A stretch of DNA of 64,000 nt from Actinostola sp. cb2023 (taxonomy: Eukaryota; Cnidaria; Anthozoa; Actiniaria; Actinostolidae): the NCBI GenBank assembly GCA_033675265.1, contig JAUJYZ010001563.1, positions 16,784 to 80,783 of the forward strand, in the 5' to 3' direction. The first letter of the stretch is position 1; the number at the start of each line of letters is the position of its first letter. Positions 24,201 to 36,200 of this stretch are shown piece by piece. The notes below the pieces were generated by a model, which ran no database searches, had not been told where the DNA came from, and saw only the letters and a program-made list of their open reading frames with translations. A program made the translations under genes and the position numbers.

Positions 24201-27200
24201 CTTGGAGGTGAACCCAATTATGATTCAGACGAGTCAGACATTAATGATAGAGTTTTCCTAGGAACATTGATAGCAGAACATTGCCCTGATGCAAACATTG
24301 ATTCTAACCAGATTACCTGTATCAACACACAGCAAGATAGCAACAAAGCTTAAGTACTTGCAAAAATGCATCTTACTGCAAAGCTTTACCACAAGCGTAC
24401 CACCCCAGTTGTATGTAAAATTGACACTGGTGCTGAATTAAATGTCCTTTCTAAGCAAGAATATGACAAAATTGTGCCAAACCCAAAACAGAGGGCACTT
24501 GATCCCCCACAATTCAAAATCGCTGCTTATGGTGGACATGAAATAAAGAACATTGGCAGCTGTCAATTGTATGTACATCACAAAGGTGAAGTGAAGTCAA
24601 TTACATTTAATGTCACTCGGAAGTTGAAGGTCCTGCCATGCTAGGTTGCAAATCATCTAGTGACCTAGGACTTGTTAAATTCAACTGTAGTTTATCTCAA
24701 GGACAGGAAACCTCCCAATCTACAAACAACAACCAGAAAACTAAGACAGCAAATCAAGCCCAGCCCTTATCAAGGAAACACTGCTGAATGACTACACAAA
24801 CTGCTTTGAAGGTCTAGGCACCTTCCGCAACATGAAACCATATCACATCACTCTTGAGTCAACAGCAGAACCTGTCGTTCATCCACCACGGTCAGTACCA
24901 GAACATCTGCGTGACGTTTACAAACAAGAAATCGACAAAATTCTGGAACTTGGTGTCATAGCTCCTGTCAACAAACCAACAGATTGGGTCACCAACATTG
25001 TCCTGTCTGAGACAACTAATGAGAAAGGAGAAGTCACAAAGCTAAGAGTGTGTTTAGGTCCCCGGGATCTGAATTAATAAGTGGGTCAAGAGAGAACACT
25101 ACTACACCAGAACAGTTGATGAAGTAGTAACCCAACTAAACAATGCCAAATGCTTTACCTTAGTAGACGCTAAGAAAGGATATTGGCATATGCCTCTCGA
25201 TGAAACTAGCTCTTACCTCACAACGTTCAGCACCCAATTTGGGAGATTCAGCGGATTCAACAGATTGCCATTTGGTCTCATCGTCTCCCAGGACGTGTTT
25301 CCAAAAACAGCTAGACACAGCACTCCAAGGCCTAAGTGGCGTCACTGGCATTGCAGATGACACTTTTGTCAATGGTTCTACGGAGGAGGAACATATGACA
25401 GAAATCTGGCCAAGTTAATGGAGACAACACGTATAGAAGGGATAGTCTTTAACATAGACAAGCTCCAATTCAAATTGAAGGAAGTAGGTTTCTTCGGACA
25501 TACCTGGACACCATAGGGAGTCAGACCCGATAGTAAGAAGGTGTCAGCGATCCTAGACATGCAACCGCCTGAAGATGTAAAGACCCTACAAAGCTTCCTA
25601 GGCTTAGTGACCTGACAAGGTACTCAGGACGTCTGGCAACACTAACTGCCCATCTTAGAGAGCTTACCAAAAAAGACGTAGCTTACTCATGGGGGCCAGA
25701 GCATGACCGTGCATTCGACGAGGTAAAGAAAGAAGTATCAACACTTGGCGTGCTCCGATACTTCGACCCTAAGGCAGAGAGAGTAATCCAGACAGACGCA
25801 TCCCGCTTGAAAGGTCTAGGAGCTGTAGTAATGCAAAACGGACAGCCCGTATGTTACCCATCTAAAGCCCTCACAGAATCCGAGCAGAACTACAGCAACA
25901 TAGAACGTGAGGCACTCGGAGTGGTATGGGGACTAGAAATATTTCACTACTTTGTCTACGGAAAGAGATGTACCATTCACACCAACCACAAGCCCTTAGA
26001 GGCAATCTTCAAAAAGAAATTGTCCAGTTGTGTCACGCCAGACTACAGGGATTTGTGCTCAGAGCATTGAAGTATGACGTCACAGTGACACTTAAAAGGT
26101 GCAGACGTACCCATCGCAGTCGCACTATCCAGAGTTTCACCTCAGCCAGCCAAAGATCAACTTCCGCAGCTCGACATCCTTCAAGTCACTTTATAAAATA
26201 ATTTAAATAGTATGCACGCTCTGATTGGCTGGTCAGCCGTGTTTCATTTGCCAGTGAAAACATGGAAATGACGTAACGACCTGCCAGGTTAATGGAAAAT
26301 TCATCGACTTTTTGACCTAAAACTAATTTTGTTTTCAGTGTACGACATTTTCATTAGCAAAATTTACTTAAATGACTGATGATAATGTTCAAAACTTTGA
26401 AATTAACTTACTTGAATAACAGAATGCTAGTGATCCACCTAAGAAAAAACGTCTGCCGGTTTTGATGAAAATCAGCTCGATGATATGAAAACCGGTGGTA
26501 TGAATACCTCGCGTAAACAAGCTTGGAAATATGATGAAATAATTGAGTGTCAACGAGAATCTCTCCAAGAGCTATACAAATCATTGTGTTAGGCCAACTG
26601 CCATCACGCTGTTGTCAAACGCAGGGTTGTCTAACTGCCAAATTATAGCTATTTCAGTCGGGTCACCGATCAACGAGCAGCAGTCACTTGCAAGTTCAAC
26701 TCCCGGCCATCTTCCAACCAGCTCCAACAGTGCAGTAATTATGTGCTCGCCCAGGCACTCAATCTCAGCAGCAAGAAGCAGACACATTCAAAGCACTACT
26801 TCTCAATGCAATGCAGAATATCCCAAACAGTCAGTTTAGCGAGTTATTTTCAAGCATGAACCTGGCTCCATCGGTTCTGTCCATGTTCCGTTCAGCACTG
26901 TCACTGAGAACCACGAGCACAAATAAAATAGTCGACGTTTTTGCTTTCACTTTTGTACTCAAGCTGCTATTTTTAACAACATATGTATATCTGTTAACTT
27001 TTCGCTTGGTTTTCAACTTGATTTGAGGTTAAATCATAATTAAAATGGCATATTTTCTTGCCCACAGTTTGCCGGTTCAAACACTCGCCAAAAAAATGCA
27101 TCAAAGTCACATGTATCGAGCTTAATTCTGATTGGTTGGTGTGTTTGGAACTTTTTGGGGACGACCTAGCACGCAGAGCTTCTCAAAATGGTTACTGAGA

Positions 27201-30200
27201 GCAACAAAGCTGCCAAGCAGCTTACTAAGACTAAAGCTACATCCTCCAAAAAAGATTCAAAGCCTTTTTTATCCCAAGGGGGACGCAACAGGCATCCCGA
27301 CTCACACAACAACTATCAGAACAACTATATGCATCAGGAAATTATCAGAGGACAAACAGATACTCCCGGAAGGAGTCAGTCAAGACTACGCCAAAGGCAA
27401 ACAATCAGACTGTGAAACAGTCGTCAGCCAGCCTGAGGTAAGTCTTAAATCTATTCACATTATAGGTTGTAGAATAAAAGGGTTCCTCCCTCAGTGGAAA
27501 TAAATTACTTCTGATCCAATGATTCTGAATGCTGTTATGGGATACAAAGTGGAATTTTTGGGACTGAACCCAATCCAGCTAGGCAAAGTAAGACCTACTG
27601 TTACCAACTCTGACGCGAGTCAAAAAAGGGATTCTATGATCCAGGAATTCTTATCAAGGGGTATTATTAGCCCATCTCAACACGAAATGACGGAGTTTAT
27701 CTCACCTGTTTTACTTAGAGAGAAGGAAAATGGATCTTTCAGGTTAATCCTAAGTTTCAAAGATTTCAACAAATTTGTCACACCTTATCATTTTAAGATG
27801 GACAACATTGAAACCTGTATTTCTTTGATGAAGATGCTTTATGGCATCCATTGACTTAAGGGATGCATATTTCTCAGTCCCTATTCATACAACCCATCAA
27901 AAACATGACTTCATGTCCATATCGATCACTTTAAAATCTCATGGTATCCCTGCTGCGATGACCTGGTAGAATTGAGAATTAAACGAGACTTACCTGGAAG
28001 TTGAAGTTCTGAATACCCTTCCCTGTAGGTGTATGCACTATGGTGCTTCTCCCGAGGTTTTCGGGAATGGCTCGGCTATCATTGTTCTGTTGGGGTTTCT
28101 GATATGGACAATCAGTACTTTTAATATTGATCAGCTATGCGCATGCACATATCTCATGTTATCCCTGCTGCTGTGATGATCTGGTAGAACTCCAATCAAA
28201 CTTCAACTTCCAGGCCTAGATAAGTCTCGTTTAATTCTCAAATTTCCGCGAGGAATTGACTATCGAAGATGGTCTCATTCTGAAGGGAGAGCGTGTCATC
28301 ATACCAACCACCCTTAGACAAGAGATACTTAGCACCATACACCAAGGGCACTTGGGGCAGGAGAAAAGCCTTCACCGAGCTAGATCCTCAGTCTTCTGGA
28401 AAAGCATTACCAAAGATATCACAGACACCGTCAAAAGATGCGAAGCCTGCCAGAAACACCAACATCAACAACAAAGATAAAAAATACTCCAACCTGAAAC
28501 ACCCTGCCACTCGACCCATGTTAGCTGATAATAAACTCTGACTTGTTTGAGTTTAGGGAGCACCAATACCTCTTACTCTCAGATGAATACAGCAAGTTTG
28601 CTATCATCAGAAAGCTGACTAGCACTACTTCCCAGGCAATCATAAATCACCTCAAGAGCATCTTTTCAGAGTATGGCATCCCAGTCAAACTTATAACCGA
28701 CAATGGACCACAGTATGCTTCCAAAGAGTTCAAGCAGTTCACCGAATCTTATTGCACAGGGCACATCACCAGCTCTCCCATGTACCCACAATCAAATGGT
28801 TCCTCTGACTGTATGGTACAAACAGTCAAAAACATCCTGAAAATGTACGACGAACAGGAGGAAGACCCCTACCTTGGACTGTTGTCATACACACCCGTTT
28901 CCCATCACATGAAATCTCCAGCAGAACTATTAAAACTACCGAAAGTTCAAGACCACCCTGCCAATTTACAATAGAGCCATCGTAAACAACAACACAAGCA
29001 AGGTCTCAAAACCTTCCAACCCGGTGAAAAGTTAGGGTGTACGACCAATATTCCCATACCTGGAAACCCGGCAGCATTGTACGACCAGCAAAAGCTAAAG
29101 TATCAAGATCATACATCGTCAAGAACGAGAAGACATAGGGAACAAGAGTACACCAGATCATGCAGCAACAACAACCAATAACTCTACCAAACTTGAATAT
29201 CCCAAGCCGGATCAAGCTTCAAGCAAGGCAACCAACCCAACACCTAGTAACATGGGCGAATATACGTGTTAAGTGTCATTGTCTGAGAAAACCGGGCAGA
29301 GTTGAAAGATGGGGGTCGGCCGATTCCTTTCAAATTGCTATCATTTATTACCTATAGGAATAGATTAAGAATGGTCGTATTTAAAGTTTGGTTCAGGCTT
29401 TTGCTCGAAAGTTGACACCCCCCCCCCCTTGTTTTGCATCAAAATCGCCCTGAAAGACGCTAAAATTTCGGGTCACTTTGGCGCTCTGTAAAACTCATAT
29501 TACATGATTTTCTATGATACATTTAGTTTGGTTGTAATATTTAGCCTATGTAGAGCTGGGTTACATGCAATAATGGCAAATTTTCGAAAAACATCTTATT
29601 TTCACTTCGAGTTAAAAGTCAGTTGTCGACGGCCTTCGGCGGTCGACTAAATTTAAGCCATTTTATGGAGGTCCGTTCTTAAAAGTGCGGCAGTTTATTT
29701 TCTTAATTTAGCCATTTTTAACAAGTTTATTCTTTCCTTTCTTGATTTCCAAAAACTCTTACTCGGATATTTTCAACGACTTCGCGTGAGCAGCCTCCGA
29801 CTCTTCAAGGTAGTCGGCTCTTTTCCCGTCAAATTTTGTTTGTTTATCATCAATAAGTCGGACTTGGTTCTTCGTATACTGTCTTTTTAACCGCAAGCCA
29901 CTCTTTAGTGCTTTAAAAGACCTTAAAATCTTACAAGAACATGATAAAAGGTAAATAGCTTCGTTTCACACATACTAATTAAGTCAATAAACACTCAGTC
30001 AGTCAATTTCAGCAGATTGTGTGACAGAAGTGTTTGATCGCGATTTTGCCGGGAAAACAAGGGTTTCAAGCTCTCGCTATGTACAACATATTACAATCCA
30101 ATCAAAAGAAATATATGTATTAATGCCTAGATGGATTTATTCAGTAAATATACCATTATTAAACATTTGAGAGTTTGTCCGCAAATCATCATTTAGAATC

Positions 30201-33200
30201 TGTATGTCAACAGCGACACTAAATGAATACTAATTACTTCATTGATCATGGCCACGCATCACTAATTTAAATTTGGCTGTATTCACCGTTAAAGTAGCAT
30301 TGGATTGCTGATACAATAGTATTGTAATATCTTGTAATCCAGTGAGTTATAAATGATTTGATACAACAAATCAACAAACTAGTGTGTTCAGTTACAGACA
30401 TAACTGGACTATAATAGTGAACTCTCACCAGCCAATCTCTCTACTGTCCAGTCGATGTCCAGTCTCATATTGCGTCAGTCCACGCACTGAGCCGGCCCCG
30501 TCCACACTAATCCGTTATCGTTTGAAAACGCATACTTTTTTATCCGTTTTTAGCGATCGTCCACTAATAATAATAATATGTCGGTTCTTATATAGCGCAT
30601 TCCACTGACAAACAATCAAATGAAAACATAGATGAAAACGGAGGTTTTCGAAAACGCTTTCAAAAGTGGAGACGTTTGAAAACGCCGCATGCAGGTCTCA
30701 ACGCAGATCCAGGAAAAGATGTGACCGTTTCCCGAACCGGCAGTTTTTGTACCTTTTTATGAATAAATTAAACATTCAAGAGAGCTATATATATATTACT
30801 CTTACTTTGAAAAAATTGACCGTTCTCCGGAAAACGGCGTAAACCGGTCTGGATCTGCGCCTGGATCTATATATTTGGTGCAAAAACGGAGCTTTTCAGA
30901 AACGCTTACGTCACAACTGGTTATGCAAGCCGCAGTTACCCGCAGGAAAAGAAGGGTATCTCCACAGGGCCCCTTAATTCATCAATAATTTCACAAAAAT
31001 GCTAGTAAAAGAATAAAAGTAATTATAGAGAAAAAGCTTTGTTTGATTAAAACTCGGCATAATGAACGTTTCCAGCTAAAATTACAAATTATATTACATT
31101 ATATTGTTTTTTTTTGTTTAAGGGTTAGAGACTGATGTGAGTGCTTTACCGGCAAATAGACGCACGCGCTGGCTGTAGAATGAACGATAATTCAAATACT
31201 GCTCGAGGCGTAGCCGAGTGCAGTATGAAGAATTTCGAGTTCATTCTACAGCCAGCAAGTGCGTCTATTTGCCGGTAAAGCACGAACTAGAAGTCTCTAA
31301 CTCATTTATTATTCAAACTGAATACACTGCAGTTGTGAAATGTTCAAAATATAATTTTAATCACGGTAAATAAAGCAAATATATATTTAACTAGATCTTC
31401 CGACGTCTCCGCTGGATATCTCCTCTACAACCATTCCAATTGCAACTATTCTACAAAGAAAACACGAATAAAGCATTTATTTTTTTGTTTTTAAGTCATA
31501 ACAAGGCAAGTTTCATTCATCATTTTTCTTTATCACGCGCGCGCGCGCGGTGTATCGCGGTGTACCGCGCGCGCGCGTGACAAAGAAAAACAAAATGCGA
31601 TATAATTACTTTTATTATTTTATTAGCATTTTTGTGAAATTACTGATTAATTAGGGGGCCCTGTGGTATCTCTGGCGCTATTGGAGCGTGCGTTGGGGGG
31701 AAAAAAGGGGAGGGGGAGGTGAAGGAGGAACGGTGGGCGGGGAAGGGGGAGGAGGGTGTTTGGAATAAAATTACTTTTTTTAATTCAACGTGTCGATCGA
31801 TCTAGCATTACTGCTAATTTGGGACACGACTCTCAACACTCATTTCTTACTACATTCTCTATTATGTACTATACACCCAACGCTCATCTCACTAGTTCGT
31901 TTTTAATGAGGGAGGAAAACCGGAGTACCAGAAGAAAAACCCTTGAAACAAGGGAGAGAACGAACTGACAAACTCAACTCACATGAAAGTGCCCGATTCG
32001 TGAATTGAACCAGGCACCACAGCGTTTCATGAGAGGCGAATGCTCTCACCACTCGGCCACCATTGCTCCCTAGAGGGGGGATGGGGAAAGGAGGAGGGGG
32101 AACGGAGGAAGGAGGAAGGGGAAGCGGGACGGGGGAGGGGGGAGGGAGGAGGGAGATGGGGTAGGGAGCAGGCGGGAGACGTGCACGAGGAGTTTGAGAG
32201 GTGCACTACAGTCAAAGCCAGGCTATAGAAACTGCTATAAACTACAGATGGTTTAACGCCTGTTCTTGACAATAACGGAAGCGCATAAATTAAAAATAAG
32301 GTTCAGTACCAAAATCAACAATTTACGGCGTCGAAACCACCCCTCCCCTCCCCTCCACATTCTCCCATCCAGATAACCAAAACAGAAAATGAGAAAAGAA
32401 AGGAATAAAAATCATAATCGTTAACTGTTTATACCACATACAAGCAATTCATGTTTTAGAGTAATGTTCAGTGTTTTGTACATTTGAAAATCAAAGGAAT
32501 ATATAAGTGTTCTTTAACGATAATAGTTTTTTTCAGTTTTTACGCGTAATGAAATAATGGTTAAAATGACGTTTCGGCTGCACTGGTGGCAGCCTTCACG
32601 TGAAAACCGTGAAAACTATTATCGTTATGTCTAACTCAGGCGAAACTGGCCTAAAAGTACCCATTCTTTTTTTTTCTTAGAAAACTAAGCTAATGACTAG
32701 TAGATTAAAAAAACTCACTTGACCCATATTTGGGTATAGGGGTGCCGCTGAGGGTTTGAAACCCTGGTCCTGTTTAGGACAAAATATATATACTAAAATA
32801 TCCACCCTGTCTAGGACAACACCCTCTATTTTATGACCCTATTTAGGACAAAGGACAAAATACTGTCTTCTGTCTGGCAGGTCTACTGATACAGTACACA
32901 AAAATTCATCACCGACGTACGACAATCGTACATTACCATACCCTGTTTAGGACAGACTCACATAACATTTTATACCCAGTCAAAAACGATACCCTGTCCA
33001 GCGGCACGCCCCCGTATAGCCCAGACCCTACTAACAGAACTGCACCGTGAACTTTCAGATGAAAACGAACAAATGATCGATATATCCATAGTGAAACACA
33101 TGAGTTTCTCATACACACGAGATAATTGTAATACTGATAGCACAACACAATTCAAAAGTAACAATTATTTATTTCAGGTAACCACTCAGTAAGGTTCATT

Positions 33201-36200
33201 TGTACGACTGTGTAATCTTGAAATTAAAACACTAATAACTATTAATTGTCCTGAATTACTCTGTGATAAATCAAATACAAAATTTTGATTCCATTTTAAT
33301 GATAATGAAGCAGATATTTCACGGCAATGTTGTAAGAAATATCGATATTGTTGCAAAGTCATTGCATGAATGTTCAATGTTGTAATTAGTATTCATTCAG
33401 TACGTGTTGCTGTTGACATAAAAATTCTAAATGATGATTTGCGGACGAACTCTCAATTGTTTAATAATGGTATATTTACTGAATAAATCCATCTAGGCAT
33501 TAATACATATATTTCTTTTGATTGGATTGTAATATGTTGTACATAGCGAGAGCTTGAAACCCTTGTTTTCCCGGCAAAATCGCGATCAAACACTTCTGTC
33601 ACACAATCTGCTGAAATTGACTGACTGAGTGTCTATTGACTTAATTAGTATGTGTGAAACGAAGCTATTTACCTTTTATCGTGTTCTTGTAAGATTTTAA
33701 GGTCTTTTAAAGCACTAAAGAGTGGCTTGCGGTTAAAAAGACAGTATACGAAGAACCAAGTCCGACTTATTGATGATAAACAAACAAAATTTGACGGGAA
33801 AAGAGCCGACTACCTTGAAGAGTCGGAGGCTGCTCACGCGAAGTCGTTGAAAATATCCGAGTAAGAGTTTTTGGAAATCAAGAAAGGAAAGAATAAACTT
33901 GTTAAAAATGGCTAAATTAAGAAAATAAACTGCCGCACTTTTAAGAACGGACCTCCATAAAATGGCTTAAATTTAGTCGACCGCCGAAGGCCGTCGACAA
34001 CTGACTTTTAACTCGAAGTGAAAATAAGATGTTTTTCGAAAATTTGCCATTATTGCATGTAACCCAGCTCTACATAGGCTAAATATTATAACCAAACTAA
34101 ATGTATCATAGAAAATCATGTAATATGAGTTTTACAGAGCGCCAAAGTGACCCGAAATTTTAGCGTCTTTCAGAGCGATTTTGATGCAAAACAAGGGGGG
34201 GTGGTCAACTTTCGAGCAAAAGCCTGAACCAAACTTTAAATACGACCATTCTTAATCTATTCCTATAGGTAATAAATGATAGCAATTTGAAAGGAATCGG
34301 CCGACCCCCATCTTTCAACTCTGCCCGGTTTTCTCAGACAATGACACTTAAGGTATCAGGGTACCCCTACCCGACCGGTATGCATTCAAGTCGCTTTAAC
34401 ACAGAATCCGTCCATTAAAACCCCAATAAAGTATACATTTTCTGAAAGCTAAATAAATGGAGATTCCAACTAATGGTCTATTAACAAAAAGTACATACGC
34501 GTTTTAAATATAAATCTAGATCAACGAGTTTTCATATAGCGTTGTACGGCGAGGTCCCAGACAACCGCATTTTATCGGAAATTCAAGATCATTATCTTTA
34601 TGCACTCTAGAGATATCAATTATCAAAACTATGTCTCCGTTTATCGATACGTTTCCCCGTTGCTTTTTTATCTGCCGCGAAACTTTCGGTACGCTAAAAA
34701 TACATTGTTTTTTACTAATCAGTTAATAACTCATGAAATCACTAAAATATCACAAATCGGAGACACGATTTTGAAGAATGATAATCAGAGATGAAGTTCT
34801 AAAAATCTCAGCTGAATCGAATAAAACCCGTTTGTTTAGGAGCTCAAAATATCACCCGTATTTTCGTTAATTTGCTCTATGAGAAAAAGCCCAAACTGTT
34901 TTTCAAGTCAAGTGGCGGCTTTGTTTGCACAAGCGGCGATAATCCACCACAAATATGTGATCCAATACCTGATGACATATGAATGGCATTCAAAACAAGA
35001 TCGCCTTACAGTACCTAACACAACATGGCAGGAAAACAAAGTTACTGCTGGCGGGAAATACGAGCATTTTGACCGTGAGTGGTTTGGCATCGTTATTCAA
35101 GGATATTTTGAGTGAGCAGTTACGATTTTTGGATACTTTCTTCGCATCTTAATCTTTGGAAAGTCTGTTGCGTGAGTGTTGTTGACAGCTTGCTTGTCAA
35201 CATCTTTTTGCATCAAATGAAATCCAAAATTCGTTTTTTGATTCTAACTTTTTAGGGGGAAAATATTTTTAGATTCTGATTGTTGGAAATGATAGATAAT
35301 ATTCAATTAGATTTGATTGTCAAAAAAAAATCGAAACCGGTCTTTTGATAGGTTTTTGGAGTACCCTGATACCTTAAGGAAGGGATTCTCTTGGTAAAGC
35401 GTGGTACCGTTCGCTGGTTCTTTTATTGTTTCTGCTTCTAACTCGTACTACTTTTACAAGTTAGAATGTAGCTATATCTATAGCGAGTTTACAGATAATT
35501 ATGCATTACAACCTAAGCTAAAATTATATCAGTCTGCTGGAGGATTCCTATTGGCTAACGTAATAAGGTGATTCTATAATTTGACAGTAACTGACGAGAA
35601 CATTTCTACGAGGAAAACTCGAAGATTCCATATGGTTACAATTGGATATTCTGTGTCAAACTTATACAGTTGGATAGGAAAAATCACAAGCTATCCAGCT
35701 GTGTTAAAAATATAGTTATTTAAACGAAAGATAATAACATCCAAGGAGATTTTGTATGACTGGACTTTTTGACGATTGGACACAAAATTATTCAAAAGCA
35801 ACTGATGTGTCTTGACAGTCGTATTTGCGAATGTCATCCAAAAGCTCTTTTGATTATTACAAAAAGTAATATCCTCTATCTTTTGATCCATGTCAGAAAA
35901 CCCAGACTTACTAATTGCAATTATTTCTAAAATGTAATATGAGTTCTAGTCCAAAAGGACAACCGAATTCTTAACGAAATATCTTTGATATCTTAGTAAC
36001 GAGTTACGCATAACATAGCGTCTTAACTATCGTATAGAGTACGCTAGTCTCTCTGTTCAAGCAAGCTTTAGAATTGAAATACAAATAGTGCTTAACATAC
36101 AAACAGTGGTTTTCTCTTGTGTAACATACGACTAGATCGGGACGTATTGTTAAACCACCCTACAGACTGAACATTTGAACACTTAGAGTGCACATATACA

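Larger units (their letters stand above)
29273..34347. mobile_element. 5.1-kb TTAA-flanked element with 965-bp inverted repeats
   Basis: Both ends start GTGTCATTGTCTGAGAAAAC and match almost perfectly for about 965 bp (29273-30237 versus 33382-34347). TTAA flanks both sides (29269-29272, 34348-34351), as in piggyBac-type insertion. The 3.1-kb interior has no recognisable transposase; it holds another foldback element, a tRNA-like SINE head, and purine/G-rich tracts at 31680-31760 and 32070-32170. Very similar arms indicate recent origin or conversion. Non-autonomous; superfamily by target site only. Confidence 0.85.

Noticed and set aside
31996..32070. Functional tRNA gene
   Set aside because: A and B boxes are good, but I could not form a complete acceptor stem and anticodon arm; a SINE head is more likely.
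30384..33148. Several 60-80 codon frames inside the 5.1-kb TTAA element as a transposase
   Set aside because: None shows DDD/DDE motifs, cysteine-rich ends or adequate length; they overlap foldback and SINE sequence.
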